Positions 35,482-45,588 of a stretch of 64,000 nucleotides of DNA are shown here, in pieces. Numbering within the stretch: the first letter of the stretch is position 1; each line of letters begins with the position of its first letter. The stretch is from Mesorhizobium onobrychidis (lineage in GTDB: Bacteria; Pseudomonadota; Alphaproteobacteria; Rhizobiales; Rhizobiaceae), in contig NZ_CP062229.1 of NCBI RefSeq assembly GCF_024707545.1, positions 5,003,501 through 5,067,500 of the forward strand. The letters are read 5' to 3'. The notes below the pieces were generated by a model. That model ran no database searches, had not been told where the DNA came from, and saw nothing but the letters and a program-made list of their open reading frames with translations. The translations under genes were made by a program, and so were the position numbers.

Positions 35482-37371
35482 ATGCCCATCCGCCAGCTTT
35501 CCGAAACGATGATCAACCAGATCGCCGCCGGCGAAGTCATCGAGCGTCCGGCAAGCGTAGTCAAGGAACTGGTCGAGAACGCGCTCGACGCCGGCGCTGC
35601 CAGAATAGAGATCGTCACCGCCGGCGGCGGCCTGAACCTGATCCGCGTCACCGATGACGGCTCGGGCATCCCGGAGAAGGAACTGGCGCTGGCGATCGCG
35701 CGGCACTGCACCTCGAAGCTCGCGGACAACATCCACGACATCCGCTCGCTCGGCTTTCGCGGCGAGGCGCTGCCGTCGATCGGCTCGGTGGCGCGGCTGT
35801 CGATCCGCTCACGCACGGCCAACGGCGACAGCGCCGCCGAGATCGGCATCGAAGGCGGCCGCGTATCTGCCGTCAAGCCGGCGGCCGCCAATCGCGGCAC
35901 AACGGTCGAGGTGCGCGACCTGTTCTTCGCCACGCCGGCGCGGCTCAAATTCATGAAGGGCGAGCGCGCCGAAAGCTCGGCGACCAGCGACGTGATCAAG
36001 CGCATCGCCATCGCCTTCCCCGCCGTGCGCTTCACGCTGGCCGGTTCCGACCGCTCGACGCTGGAACTGCCGGCGAGCGACGACAGTGCGGAAGGCCGGC
36101 TGCGCCGCGTTGCGCAAGTGATGGGCGCCGACTTTCCGGCCAATGCCATCGCTATCGACGCCGTGCGTGACGGTGTGCATCTCGCCGGCCACGTCTCGAT
36201 CCCGTCCTTCAGCCGCGCCAATGCGCTGCAGCAATACGCCTATGTCAACGGCCGGCCGGTGCGCGACAAATTGATCGCCGGCGCCATCCGCGGCGCCTTC
36301 GCCGACGTGCTGCCGCGCGATCGCCATGCGGTGACGGTGCTGTTCGTGACGCTCGATCCGGCCATCGTTGACGTCAATGTCCATCCGGCCAAGGCCGATG
36401 TCCGCTTCCGCGATCCGGGGCTGGTGCGCGGACTGATCGTCGGCGCCATCCGCGAGGCGCTCGCCAATGCCGGCATCCGTGCCGCCACATCAGGGGCGGC
36501 CGGCATGATGGCGGCGTTCCGGCCGGGCGCAGCGTCCTATGCCCATGCCGGACCGGCCAATGGCCATCGCAGCTATGAGGCGGCCTACCGGGCCTCCGGC
36601 TTCGCCGGTTTCGATCCGGCCCGCTCGCCGCAGCGGCCGCTGGACATGGGCTTGGAAGGCTGGGGACTTGAAGACACGGAACCAGGAAACGGCGGCTTCG
36701 GCGAAAACGATCAGGTGGCGTTCGACGCCGGACCGCTTCACAGCGCCGACGCGCGTGCCGGACAGACTGAGGCGGCGGAAACGCTGCTCGGCATGGCGCT
36801 GGGTGCCGCACGCGCGCAGGTGCATGAGAACTACATTGTCGCGCAGACCAGGGATTCGCTGGTCATCGTCGACCAGCATGCGGCGCATGAGCGGCTGGTC
36901 TACGAGGCGCTGAAGAACGCGCTGCATGCGCGCGCCGTGCCGTCGCAGATGCTGCTTTTGCCCGAGATCGTCGATCTGCCGGAAGAGGATGCCGAGCGGC
37001 TTGCCTTGCATTCCGAAACGTTGGCTCGCTTCGGCCTCGGCATAGAGCGTTTCGGCCCGGGTGCTGTCGCCGTGCGCGAGACGCCGTCGATGCTCGGCGA
37101 AACCAATGTCCAGCAGCTGGTGCGCGACCTTGCCGACGAGATCGCCGACAACGACACGGTCGACACGCTGAAAGAGCGGCTGGACAGGATAGCCGCGACC
37201 ATGGCCTGCCACGGCTCGGTGCGTTCCGGCCGCCTGCTCAAGCCCGAGGAGATGAACGCACTGTTGCGCCAGATGGAAGCGACGCCCGGGTCCGGCACCT
37301 GCAACCATGGCCGCCCAACCTACATCGAGCTGAAGCTCGCTGATATCGAAAGACTGTTCGGGCGGCGGTGA
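35482..37371 (+). CDS. mutL: DNA mismatch repair protein MutL
   Basis: A 629-residue protein. The GHKL ATPase domain holds [36 protein letters not shown] and RGEALPSI; the transducer and C-terminal dimerisation domains follow ([20 protein letters not shown], then [24 protein letters not shown]). MutL links MutS mismatch recognition to downstream repair. The ATG at 35482 ([10 protein letters not shown]) is the family start. The linker region (about 330-440) is poorly conserved, as usual. A GC-rich inverted repeat follows the stop. Confidence 0.97.
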   Translation: MPIRQLSETMINQIAAGEVIERPASVVKELVENALDAGAARIEIVTAGGGLNLIRVTDDGSGIPEKELALAIARHCTSKLADNIHDIRSLGFRGEALPSIGSVARLSIRSRTANGDSAAEIGIEGGRVSAVKPAAANRGTTVEVRDLFFATPARLKFMKGERAESSATSDVIKRIAIAFPAVRFTLAGSDRSTLELPASDDSAEGRLRRVAQVMGADFPANAIAIDAVRDGVHLAGHVSIPSFSRANALQQYAYVNGRPVRDKLIAGAIRGAFADVLPRDRHAVTVLFVTLDPAIVDVNVHPAKADVRFRDPGLVRGLIVGAIREALANAGIRAATSGAAGMMAAFRPGAASYAHAGPANGHRSYEAAYRASGFAGFDPARSPQRPLDMGLEGWGLEDTEPGNGGFGENDQVAFDAGPLHSADARAGQTEAAETLLGMALGAARAQVHENYIVAQTRDSLVIVDQHAAHERLVYEALKNALHARAVPSQMLLLPEIVDLPEEDAERLALHSETLARFGLGIERFGPGAVAVRETPSMLGETNVQQLVRDLADEIADNDTVDTLKERLDRIAATMACHGSVRSGRLLKPEEMNALLRQMEATPGSGTCNHGRPTYIELKLADIERLFGRR

Positions 37372-37403
37372 AGGGACTGAGCTTGTCAGTTCTGACGGCG
37401 CAG

Positions 37404-37553
37404 TCCCCCTCTCCGGCAGCTTCGCGGCCACCTCTCCCGCATTAAAATGGGGGCGAGGAAACACCAATCGCCAAGGCCGCGACCCCGGAAAACTTGGGTT
37501 CCTCGCCCCACGAAGTGGGGAGAGGTGGTTTGCGAAGCAAACCGGAGAGGGGA
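37404..37553. repeat. Inverted-repeat element after mutL
   Basis: CCCCCTCTCCGGCAGCTTCG on the left pairs with the complement of GCGAAGCAAACCGGAGAGGGG on the right, and inner arms CCACCTCTCCC/GGGGAGAGGTGG continue the stem. The whole is about 150 bases and could fold into a long hairpin. Its structure is like the elements at 53924-54073 and 952-1113, though the sequence differs. It lies between convergent genes. Confidence 0.7.
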
Positions 37554-37614
37554 AATCATAAAGAGCCGTTCGAAACAGATCTCTATGATTCAATCAAACC
37601 TTCGAGCCTCTGAT

Positions 37615-38508
37615 TTACCTCTTCAAATTCACCACGATCACGCCGCCCAGCGCCAGTGCGCCACCGAGAATGCCGAGCAGCGTCGGCACCTCGCCCAGCC
37701 AGAAGAATCCGATCAGCGTCGCCACCGGCGAAACCAGATAGAGGAAGTTCGAGGCGCGCGCCGCCGGCAGCCGCGAAAGCGCTGTTGACCAGGCGGCGTA
37801 GGCGATGAGGCTCGGCACGATGCCGAGAAAGATGACGGCGCCGAGACCGGCGTTGTCGGCAACCGCCGCCTGCGCCAGGCCGCTCGGCAGGAAAGGCAAC
37901 AGGCAGAGCGCGCCGAGCACCATGTTCGAGGCCGAAATGGTCAGCGGATGATGGCTGGCAAACAACGGCTTTTGCACGATGGTGTTGACGGCCGAGCACA
38001 GCGCCGAGCCGAGGACCAGCAGCGCGCCATTGTCGAAGCGAAGCCCCTGCCCTTCGCCCATGGCGATGATGCCGATGCCGGCGAAGGACAGGAACGTTCC
38101 AGCCCAGGCCAGGCCTGAGAAGCGTTCGCCGAGCAGCGCCATCGCCATGATCGCGGTGAAGATCGGGCTGACGTTGATGATGAAGCCGGCAGCACCAGCC
38201 GAAACGGTCAGTTCGCCGAAATTGAGCATTACCGTGTACAGCGCAACGAAGACGGCGCCGCCGAACCCGAAGCGCCACAATTCATCGAGCCGGGGCAGCG
38301 CCGGCCGCTTGACGGCGAGGAAGATCGCCGCCGGTACCGCCGCGATGGCGAAGCGCAACGCGCCGAGTTCCAGCGGCCCGAAAGCGACGAGGCCGGCACG
38401 GATCGCCGGAAAAGCGGAGGCCCAGCCGACCACTGTCAACGCCACCGCAATGGTCGCCGTGGTATCTATCCGCTGTGTCGTATTCAACGTGCCGGTACAG
38501 GCGTTCAT
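37615..38508 (-). CDS. EamA/DMT family transporter
   Basis: An integral membrane protein of about 297 residues with ten predicted hydrophobic segments arranged as two EamA repeats ([23 protein letters not shown]... and [24 protein letters not shown]...). Such proteins export amino acids or other small metabolites. The start is uncertain: ATGs at 38508 and 38529 and a GTG at 38541 are in frame; I prefer 38508 because a GGGA site lies at proper distance. It is divergent from a LysR gene that probably controls it. Confidence 0.87.
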   Translation of the reverse strand: MNACTGTLNTTQRIDTTATIAVALTVVGWASAFPAIRAGLVAFGPLELGALRFAIAAVPAAIFLAVKRPALPRLDELWRFGFGGAVFVALYTVMLNFGELTVSAGAAGFIINVSPIFTAIMAMALLGERFSGLAWAGTFLSFAGIGIIAMGEGQGLRFDNGALLVLGSALCSAVNTIVQKPLFASHHPLTISASNMVLGALCLLPFLPSGLAQAAVADNAGLGAVIFLGIVPSLIAYAAWSTALSRLPAARASNFLYLVSPVATLIGFFWLGEVPTLLGILGGALALGGVIVVNLKR

Positions 38509-38592
38509 TTCATCATTCCCGCACTTCATGTCCTCAAACACACAAAACGCCTTTCCTGATCGGTTGACAAACGACCAAATCGAGGGTCAGCT

Positions 38593-39525
38593 GTGACTAT
38601 GGATCACAGCTCGGACGCAATACTGCCGCTCGAAACCCTCCGCGCCTTCGACGCCGCGGCGCGGACGGGCAGCTTTTCGGCGGCTGCCGAAAAACTCAAC
38701 ATCACCCATGGCGCCGTCAGCCGGCAGATCGCCAAGCTCGAGGACTGGCTCGGGCTGAAAGTGTTCGATCGCGGCGCGCGTGGGGTGTCGCTGACGATCG
38801 AAGGCAACCGCCTGCATCTGCGCACCACTGAGGCCTTCGCGCTGATATCCAGCAATTCGGACCGCTGGGTCGAACCGCGCGGCACCGCCGTGGTGCGGCT
38901 GACCTCGATCCCTTCGGTCAGCGGGCTGTGGCTGATGCCGCGCATGGCGGCGCTGGAAAACAATCCGTCCAAGCTGCGCATCGTGCTCGACGTCGACATC
39001 CGCCAGGCTGACCTTGCCGATGACGGCATCGATCTGTCGATCCGCTGCGGACGCGGCCGCATTCCCGGCCGCGTCTCGGTGCAGCTTTTCGAAGAACATG
39101 TGTTTCCGGTCGCCTCGCCGGACCTCGCCCGCGAGATCGGCCGTGGCGACCCTGCCCGGCTGCTCAAATTTCCGTTGATCAATGATTCGGACGCCTCGGC
39201 CTGGCGCGCCTGGTTTGCCGCGCAGGACATGGACTATCGCCCGCGTGCGCAGGACCGCCGCTTCGAGGACTACAATCTGGTGCTCGACGCCGCAGCCCAT
39301 GGTCTCGGCATCGCGCTGGCGCGGCCGCCAATGATCGAGCATCAACTGAAGTCAGGCCGCATCGTCGCTGTGGACGATCGCATCGTTCTCAGCCCGATAT
39401 CCTACTGGCTCGACCGGCCTACAGGGCGACCGCGCGCCGCCGCCGCCGAGCTTGCCCGGCGCATCGCGGCCCAGGCCGGGCTGGCGGCGGAAAAGATCGA
39501 GGAGTTCATCGTAGCCGAGCAGTAG
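38593..39525 (+). CDS. LysR family transcriptional regulator (GcvA-like)
   Basis: A 310-residue regulator. The DNA-binding part reads LRAFDAAARTGSFSAAAEKLNITHGAVSRQIAKLEDWLGLKVFDRGARGVSLTIEGN. The effector domain begins VVRLTSIPSVSGLWLMPRMAALE, a GcvA-type pattern. A GAGGG ribosome site fits the GTG at 38593; an ATG two codons later is the alternative. By position it regulates the divergent EamA transporter. Confidence 0.92.
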   Translation: MTMDHSSDAILPLETLRAFDAAARTGSFSAAAEKLNITHGAVSRQIAKLEDWLGLKVFDRGARGVSLTIEGNRLHLRTTEAFALISSNSDRWVEPRGTAVVRLTSIPSVSGLWLMPRMAALENNPSKLRIVLDVDIRQADLADDGIDLSIRCGRGRIPGRVSVQLFEEHVFPVASPDLAREIGRGDPARLLKFPLINDSDASAWRAWFAAQDMDYRPRAQDRRFEDYNLVLDAAAHGLGIALARPPMIEHQLKSGRIVAVDDRIVLSPISYWLDRPTGRPRAAAAELARRIAAQAGLAAEKIEEFIVAEQ

Positions 39526-39668
39526 GATGCCGGACATCCACTTTGCCGGCTTGGTCGGCTGGTTGTCGTCTGAAACAGAGCCGACCAGAGCCAATCTTGT
39601 CTCGCTCTAAGCTTGACCTTGCCGGCATTTTGTGGCGATGACATCGTCATGAACCTTGGCTCCATGTC

Positions 39669-39902
39669 ATGATGAACCGCTTCGAAGGCCCCGGCGGCAA
39701 GGAAGCCCGTATCCGCTACCTGGACGGCGACTTCCAGGTGACCAGCCCCGGCGCTTTCGTGCGCTGCGCGGTCACCGGAGAAAGCATCCCGCTCGATGAA
39801 CTCAAATATTGGAGCGTCGCCAGGCAGGAGCCCTATGTGAGTGCCGCGGCCTCGCTGCGCCGCGAGATCGAGGCACATCCCGAAATGCGCAGCCGGCGCT
39901 AG
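39669..39902 (+). CDS. DUF2093 domain-containing protein
   Basis: A 77-residue protein conserved in Rhizobiales: EARIRYLDGDFQVTSPGAFVRCAVTGESIPLDELKYWSVARQEPYVSAAASLRREIE. The segment VRCAVTGESIPLDELKYWSV is the hallmark of DUF2093. It is convergent with lpxK, its common neighbour in this order. No function is known; the single cysteine and compact size suggest a small binding protein. Confidence 0.9.
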   Translation: MMNRFEGPGGKEARIRYLDGDFQVTSPGAFVRCAVTGESIPLDELKYWSVARQEPYVSAAASLRREIEAHPEMRSRR

Positions 39903-39988
39903 TCTGACGCATATGAAAGCCGCTCTGTAGCGATCCTGTCCCGCCAGCATTCCGCAAAAGGTTCTGCCGTCGCGACGCCGAAGGCCTT

Positions 39989-41017
39989 TCAACCCCTCAG
40001 CTTGCGCTGCCGCCAGGCATCCAGCGTCTCGTCGATGATGCGTTCAGGCACGTGGTCGGGATCGAACACGGTGTCGATCTCCAGCACATCGAGCTGTCCG
40101 AGGAAATCGGCGGACGCGGCATCGTGGCGCAGCCGGGCGGCGTCCTTGGCGGTGGTGATGAGCCCAAGTCCGGCACCTCGCGCTGTCGCTGACAGTTCGG
40201 CAAGCTCGTCCTCGCCATAGAAATGATGGTCCGGAAACGACCGGGTCAGCGCAACCTCGCCGCCGGCCTCACGGACCGTGTCGAAGAATTTGTCGGGATG
40301 GCCGATGCCGGCAAAGGCGAGAAATCGCTTGCCGGCCAGCCCCGCCTTGCTGCTTGGCCGTGTACGCGCCTCGAAGATCGGCCGGCCGGCACGCGCCGCC
40401 TGACGAACGACCGCATCTGCAGCGAGGCCCTCGCCCATCTTCAGCAGCGCGCTGGTGAAAACCAGTTGGTCGACGATATCAGCCCTGAGCGGACCGCCAG
40501 GAATGACGTGGCCGTTGCCGACGCCGTAGCGTGCATCGACGACGACCAGCGCATAGTCGATGTGGATGCGCGCGCTCTGGAAACCGTCATCCATGATCAG
40601 GAAATCACAGCCATGCTTTTCCAGCAGAAGGCGCGCGCCGGCGGCACGGTTCGGCGTCACTGCGACCGGCGCGTGCTCGGCCAAAAGCAGCGGCTCGTCG
40701 CCGACATGCTTGGCGGCGTCGTGATGCGGATCGACGACATGCGGCTGAGCGAAGGAGCCGCCATGGCCGCGCGACAGGAAACCGGGATTGAGCTGCATGC
40801 GCCTGGCCTGCCGGGCCAGGGCGATCGCCACCGGCGTCTTGCCGGTGCCGCCGACGGTGAAGTTGCCGACGCACAGCACCGGCGCCTCGACCTTTTCGCG
40901 CGCGGCCGAGCGCATGCGGCGGCCGGCAACGAGCGCATAGATCGCGGACAGCGGCGCCAGCGCCAGCGCCCGCCAGTCCGGTTCTTCCCACCAGAAGGGG
41001 GGCGCTTCGCTGGCCAC
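39989..41017 (-). CDS. lpxK: Tetraacyldisaccharide 4'-kinase
   Basis: A 342-residue membrane-associated kinase that phosphorylates the lipid A disaccharide at the 4' position. The P-loop is GNFTVGGTGKTPVAIALARQ near residue 50, and the family motifs LSRGHGG, GDEPLLLA and DDGFQ follow. It starts next to the waaA stop (one base apart), ending a leftward LPS operon. An N-terminal hydrophobic helix (LALAPLSAIYALVAG) anchors it to the inner membrane. Confidence 0.96.
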   Translation of the reverse strand: MASEAPPFWWEEPDWRALALAPLSAIYALVAGRRMRSAAREKVEAPVLCVGNFTVGGTGKTPVAIALARQARRMQLNPGFLSRGHGGSFAQPHVVDPHHDAAKHVGDEPLLLAEHAPVAVTPNRAAGARLLLEKHGCDFLIMDDGFQSARIHIDYALVVVDARYGVGNGHVIPGGPLRADIVDQLVFTSALLKMGEGLAADAVVRQAARAGRPIFEARTRPSSKAGLAGKRFLAFAGIGHPDKFFDTVREAGGEVALTRSFPDHHFYGEDELAELSATARGAGLGLITTAKDAARLRHDAASADFLGQLDVLEIDTVFDPDHVPERIIDETLDAWRQRKLRG

Positions 41018-41018
41018 C

Positions 41019-42335
41019 TTAGCGGCCGTTGGCGCCCTTGAGGCGCGACTTGACCACCAACGGCTGAATGTAGGGTTCGAGCGACTTCAACGTGAGCGCC
41101 AGCGCACCGCGCATCTCGTCGACGGTCGCCGCGCCGGCCGCCATCATCTCATGGCGAGCCACCTCGTTGCTCAACAGGAAATTGACGGCGCCGGCCAGCA
41201 TGTCGCGGTCGCGCACCAGCTTGGCGCCGCCGCTGTCGAGCAGGCGCTGATAGGTCTCGCGAAAGTTCTGGACATTGCGGCCGGCCAGCACCGCCGTGTC
41301 GAGCATGGCCGGCTCCAGCGGGTTCTGGCCGCCCTCGGAGGTGAGCGAACGGCCAACGAAGGCGATCTCTGTCAGCCGGAGATAAAGCCCCATCTCGCCC
41401 ATCGTGTCGCCGAGCAGAATGTCCGTATCGGCGGTGATCCGGTCGCCCTTGCTGCGCCGAGCGACTTTCAGGCCCATGCCGGAAATCTGCGCGGCGAGCG
41501 CTTCTGAGCGATCGGGATGGCGCGGCACGACGATCGTCAAAAGACCGTGGTGACGCTTGTGCAGCATCGCGTGAACCTCGGCAGCGACCACCTCCTCGCC
41601 GTCATGGGTCGAGATCGCCGCCCAGGTCGGGCGGGCGCCGAGCTGGCGCTTCAGCGTGTACAGCGCCCTTTCATCGGCCGGCGGCGGCGTGGTGTCGACC
41701 TTGAGATTGCCGGATACGGTGACCGGCCGGGCGCCGAGCGAGAGGAAGCGCTCGCCGTCGACGTCCGACTGGGCGACGACATGGGCGAGATTCTCGAACA
41801 GCGCCTCGGCGATGTTGGCGCGCTTCTTCCAGGATTTGAATGAACGGTCGGATAGCCTGCCATTGACCAGCACCTGCGGCACACGGCGCGCGCCGAGCTC
41901 CAGGATGGTCATCGGCCAGATCTCCGATTCGGCGATGATCGCCAGGTCCGGCCGCCAATGATCGAGGAAGCGGCTGACCGCCGGCTTGAGGTCGAGCGGC
42001 ACATATTGGTGGATGATGCGGTTGCCGAGCCGTTCGTCGGCAACCTGAGCGGAGGTGACAGTCCCCGTCGTCAGCACGATGTTGACGCCGTAGTCGAGAA
42101 TGCTCTCGACCAGCGGCACGACGGCGATCGTCTCGCCGACGCTCGCCGCATGGATCCAGATCACCGGCCCGTCGGGGCGCTCCCGCCCGGCGATGCCATA
42201 GCGCTCGCGCCGGCGAATTCGGTCTTCCTTGCCCCTGGAGGTGCGCCAGGCGACATAGGGCCCGATCAGCGGGTAGGCGGCTGCGCCGGCGAAACGATAC
42301 GCCGTCAGGAAGGTGCGCGCCCAGCGCTCGCTCAT
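41019..42335 (-). CDS. waaA: 3-deoxy-D-manno-octulosonic acid (Kdo) transferase
   Basis: A 438-residue GT30 glycosyltransferase that adds Kdo to lipid A precursors from CMP-Kdo. Conserved blocks are IWIHAASVGET (catalytic glutamate), YVPLDLKPAVSRFLDHWRPDLAIIAESEIWPM and VFVGRSL-like FVGRSLTSEGGQNPLEPAML. An N-terminal hydrophobic segment anchors it at the cytoplasmic face. It overlaps the upstream acyltransferase gene by four bases and is followed at once by lpxK. Confidence 0.95.
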   Translation of the reverse strand: MSERWARTFLTAYRFAGAAAYPLIGPYVAWRTSRGKEDRIRRRERYGIAGRERPDGPVIWIHAASVGETIAVVPLVESILDYGVNIVLTTGTVTSAQVADERLGNRIIHQYVPLDLKPAVSRFLDHWRPDLAIIAESEIWPMTILELGARRVPQVLVNGRLSDRSFKSWKKRANIAEALFENLAHVVAQSDVDGERFLSLGARPVTVSGNLKVDTTPPPADERALYTLKRQLGARPTWAAISTHDGEEVVAAEVHAMLHKRHHGLLTIVVPRHPDRSEALAAQISGMGLKVARRSKGDRITADTDILLGDTMGEMGLYLRLTEIAFVGRSLTSEGGQNPLEPAMLDTAVLAGRNVQNFRETYQRLLDSGGAKLVRDRDMLAGAVNFLLSNEVARHEMMAAGAATVDEMRGALALTLKSLEPYIQPLVVKSRLKGANGR

Positions 42336-43120
42336 TTCGAGCCATCCACGAGGCGGTAGGCCTCGGCGGTCGCGGCGTTGAGCGCGGCCGTGACCTCCTG
42401 GCGCTTGCGTTCCATTTCGGCCTCATCGGCATTGGCCGGAACGAAAACCGGCGTTCCCAGAACGATCGAGGAGCGGCCGAACGGCAGGTTGATCGTGGTC
42501 TTGTCCCAGCTGCGCTCCAGCACCTTGCGGCGGCTGGTGGCGATGGCGGCAGGCAGGATCGGGCGGCCCGAAAGCCGCGCCAGGAGAACGATGCCAAGCC
42601 CCGCGTCGCGCGGCGTGCCATGCGGAATGTCAGCGATCATGGCGACGTTCTTGCCGGTGGCGAGTGACTTTTTCAGGGCGATCAGCGCTTTGGCGCCGCC
42701 CTTGTCGCGACGCTTCGAGCTTTCGCGTCCGCCCGAGCCGCGCACCGCCTCGATGCCGAACTTCTCGATCATCAGGGCGTTGAGCTCGGCATCGGCACTA
42801 CGCGATACCATGGCCACCAGCGGCCGTCCCCTGGGATAGTAGGCCGGAGTCAGAAGATGCTGGCCGTGCCACAGCGCGATGATGCCGGGTTCGAACTCCG
42901 AGTAGGCGCCGCCCGACATCTGCGCTGATCCGTCGACGACACGGTTGGTCAGGCGGACGAGGCGAACGAACTGCGCAAACAGGCTGGCGATGGCGTTCTT
43001 GACGAATCGCGATTGCGCCAGCGGTTCGCGTATTTTGCGCCAGAATGTCTTCGAGGTGCCACCGCGGCGCCCTCCGACCGCGGGCCTCGTGGCCGGCCCT
43101 TTCACGGCTTCATGATCCAT
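42332..43120 (-). CDS. Lysophospholipid acyltransferase family protein (DUF374)
   Basis: A 262-residue protein of the DUF374/LPLAT-like family. The acyltransferase pattern is in IIALWHGQHLLTPAYYP (catalytic histidine region), RGSGGRESSKRRDKGGAKALIAL and IADIPHGTPRDAGLG. In this conserved gene order it probably acylates a lipid A or related precursor, but the acceptor is not shown by sequence. The ATG at 43120 is preferred over a TTG just upstream. It overlaps waaA by four bases. Confidence 0.88.
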   Translation of the reverse strand: MDHEAVKGPATRPAVGGRRGGTSKTFWRKIREPLAQSRFVKNAIASLFAQFVRLVRLTNRVVDGSAQMSGGAYSEFEPGIIALWHGQHLLTPAYYPRGRPLVAMVSRSADAELNALMIEKFGIEAVRGSGGRESSKRRDKGGAKALIALKKSLATGKNVAMIADIPHGTPRDAGLGIVLLARLSGRPILPAAIATSRRKVLERSWDKTTINLPFGRSSIVLGTPVFVPANADEAEMERKRQEVTAALNAATAEAYRLVDGSK

Positions 43121-43126
43121 CAAATG

Positions 43127-43372
43127 TCAACCGGCGGCCTTGTTGTCGGGGTCGAGCAACCGGTGCAGGTGAACGACGAAATAACGCATGTGGGCGTTGT
43201 CCACGCTGGCTTGGGCCTTGGCTTTCCACGCCGTTTGCGCGGATTGATAATCCGGATAGATGCCGACGATGTCGAGCGCGTCGAGATCACGGAATTCTGT
43301 CCCGCCCAGCGTCTTCAGTTCGCCGCCGAACACCAGGTGCAAAAGCTGCTTCTTTCCGTCTTCCGCGGTCAT
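43127..43372 (-). CDS. DUF4170 domain-containing protein
   Basis: An 81-residue protein of the alphaproteobacterial DUF4170 family: LLHLVFGGELKTLGGTEFRDLDALDIVGIYPDYQSAQTAWKAKAQASVDNAHMRYFVVHLHRLLDP. It lies in the pmbA-cysQ-DUF4170-acyltransferase-waaA-lpxK order seen across Rhizobiales and ends seven bases before the acyltransferase start. Its role is unknown, though the context ties it to envelope biogenesis. Confidence 0.9.
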   Translation of the reverse strand: MTAEDGKKQLLHLVFGGELKTLGGTEFRDLDALDIVGIYPDYQSAQTAWKAKAQASVDNAHMRYFVVHLHRLLDPDNKAAG

Positions 43373-43448
43373 GTCGGTCCTTCACATATCGTGAGTTTGT
43401 GACAGGTCTAGACCAAAGCCGCCGACTTTGGAACCATTGATGATATGT

Positions 43449-44258
43449 TCAACCGTCCAGCCCTGCGACGACGGCGGAGAGGACGGCGAGCAGTTCGCCG
43501 CTGCCGGCAACCAGCGCGCCGTGGTGGATCACTTCGCCGGCATAGCGCGGTGCGCGACCCCTCTGGTCGAGCAATGCGCCGCCGGCCTCGCGCAGGATGA
43601 GATCTGCCGCGGCGATGTCCCAGTCATGTGCGTTGGGTTTGACGAAGGTCGCGTCGAGCCTGCCATTGGCGACCATCGCCAGCCGGTAGGCGAGCGAGGG
43701 AATATAGGGCACGCGGCCCAGCCGGCCCTGCCATTCCGCCGGCATCAGGGCGATCAACGGCTTCGGCCCACCAATTTCGACCATCGCTGCCGGGCGGCGC
43801 ACGGCAATGCGACGGCCATTCAGGAACGCCCCCTCACCGGGCAGCGCCCAATAGGTCTCCTCCGTGGCGGGACATTCGAGCACGCCGGCAAGCGTGCGGC
43901 CGTCCTCGACCACCGCGACGCTGACGCACCAGGAGCGCAGGCCTTCGAGGAAGCCGCGCGTGCCGTCTATCGGATCGACGACGAAGGTGCGGCGGGCGGC
44001 AAGCCTTGCCGGATCGTCGGCCGTTTCCTCCGACAGCCAGCCATAGTCCGGCCGCGCTGCAAGCAAGGTTTCGCGCAGATAAGCGTCGGCGGCGTGATCG
44101 GCCTCGCTCACCGGCGAGGTGCCGCCCTTCATCCAGACTTGCGGATTGTTGCCGAAATAGCGCATGGCGATGGCACCCGCCTCGCGGGCAGCGTCGCGCA
44201 GCAGCGGCAGATCCTCGCGAGCCCCGGCGGCGGAAGTGACCTGGTCAAGCTCCAGCAA
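43449..44258 (-). CDS. cysQ: 3'(2'),5'-bisphosphate nucleotidase (inositol monophosphatase family)
   Basis: A 269-residue Mg2+-dependent phosphatase. Metal-binding motifs are WLSEETADD, VVDPIDGTRGFLEG and HDWDIAAADLILREAGG. CysQ removes 3'-phosphoadenosine 5'-phosphate produced by sulfate assimilation. Other inositol-phosphatase-like enzymes share the motifs, so the substrate is inferred from the family and its place next to pmbA. Its start overlaps the pmbA end by 14 bases. Confidence 0.88.
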   Translation of the reverse strand: MLELDQVTSAAGAREDLPLLRDAAREAGAIAMRYFGNNPQVWMKGGTSPVSEADHAADAYLRETLLAARPDYGWLSEETADDPARLAARRTFVVDPIDGTRGFLEGLRSWCVSVAVVEDGRTLAGVLECPATEETYWALPGEGAFLNGRRIAVRRPAAMVEIGGPKPLIALMPAEWQGRLGRVPYIPSLAYRLAMVANGRLDATFVKPNAHDWDIAAADLILREAGGALLDQRGRAPRYAGEVIHHGALVAGSGELLAVLSAVVAGLDG

Positions 44259-45588
44259 GGGTCATGCCTTCGATCAGCAGCGTTGGTGCGGCGGTGCCGA
44301 AATTGCGATCGAGATCGCGCGCCGGAACCATGTTGAGAAACATGGTCTTCAGGTTCGAGGCGATGGTCACTTCCGCGACCGGATAAGCGAGTTCGCCATT
44401 CTCGATCCACAAGCCGGAAGCGCCGCGGCTGTACTCGCCAGTCACCATGTCGACGCCCTGGCCGAACACTTCGGTGACGTAAAAGCCTGATTTGAGCGAC
44501 TTGATGAGGTCCTCGGGCGTCCGCTCGCCCGGCTCGATGGCAAGATTGGTCGACGACGGCGAGACGGAGGAGCCGTTGCGCGAGCCGCGCCCGTTGGTGG
44601 TCAGCCCCAATTCCCGCGCGGCCGAGGTCGATAGGAACCAGTGGTTCAAAACGCCCTTCTCAACCATGAGCAGCTTTTCGCCCTCGATGCCTTCGCCGTC
44701 GAACGGGCGCGACGCCTGGCCACGGAGCCGGAGCGGCTCGTCGGTGACGGTGATCGCGACCGCCGCTACCTGCTTGCCCATCATGTCGCGCAGAAAGCTG
44801 GTCTTGCGCGCGACCGACGCGCCGTTGATGGCGCCGGCAAGATGACCGGCGATGCCGCGGGCGACGCGCGGGTCGAACACCACATCGACCGGCCCAGTCG
44901 CCGCCTTGCGCGCGCCGATGCGCCGCGCGGCGCGTTCGCCGGCCTTGCGGCCGATGTCTTCGGGTGCGTCGAGATCGGAGAAATGCTGGCGCGATGAGAA
45001 TTCATAATCGCGCTCCATGCCGGTGCCCTCGCCGGCGATGACGCTGGTCGAGCGCGAAAAACGCGAGGCGACATAGTGGCCGACAAAGCCGTGCGAGGTG
45101 GCGAGCACCAGCCCGCCAAGCCCGGCGCTGGCGCCGCTGCCGGCCGAATTGGTAACGCCCTTGACGGCAAGGGCCGCCGCTTCCGCGGCCAGCGCTGCTT
45201 CCTTCAACTGGTCGGCGGAGACTTCCGTCGCGTCGAACAGATCGAGGTCGCGCGGCTTCCTGACCAGCAGGGCTGGATCGGCGAGGCCCTGATAGGGATC
45301 TTCGGGCGAGACTTTCGCCATTGCTACGGCACGCTCGGCCAGTGCTTTCGGATCCGACGCGGCCGTCGCCGAGACGTTCGCAACCCGCTTGCCGACGAAG
45401 ACGCGCAGCGAGACATCCTCGCTCTCGGACGCCTCGGTACCCTCGACCTTGCCAAGCCGCACCGACACGCCGGTCGAACGGCCGCGCACCGCAACCGCGT
45501 CGGCGGCGTCGGCGCCGGCCCGTTTGGCAGCCTCGACCAGGGCCGCAACGCGGTCGGTCAATTTCGCTGGGTCCAGCGTATCGGTCAT
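44245..45588 (-). CDS. pmbA: TldD/PmbA family metalloprotease-like protein
   Basis: A 447-residue protein of the TldD/PmbA family. It lacks the HExxxH zinc motif of TldD, which fits the PmbA/TldE branch that pairs with TldD to degrade unfolded or toxin-like peptides. Family blocks are GVSVRLGKVEGTEASESEDVSLRVFVGKRVA and GTGMERDYEFSSRQHFSDL. The ATG at 45588 (MTDTLDPAKLTDRV) is the natural start. It heads the leftward LPS/CysQ operon. Confidence 0.92.
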   Translation of the reverse strand: MTDTLDPAKLTDRVAALVEAAKRAGADAADAVAVRGRSTGVSVRLGKVEGTEASESEDVSLRVFVGKRVANVSATAASDPKALAERAVAMAKVSPEDPYQGLADPALLVRKPRDLDLFDATEVSADQLKEAALAAEAAALAVKGVTNSAGSGASAGLGGLVLATSHGFVGHYVASRFSRSTSVIAGEGTGMERDYEFSSRQHFSDLDAPEDIGRKAGERAARRIGARKAATGPVDVVFDPRVARGIAGHLAGAINGASVARKTSFLRDMMGKQVAAVAITVTDEPLRLRGQASRPFDGEGIEGEKLLMVEKGVLNHWFLSTSAARELGLTTNGRGSRNGSSVSPSSTNLAIEPGERTPEDLIKSLKSGFYVTEVFGQGVDMVTGEYSRGASGLWIENGELAYPVAEVTIASNLKTMFLNMVPARDLDRNFGTAAPTLLIEGMTLAGA

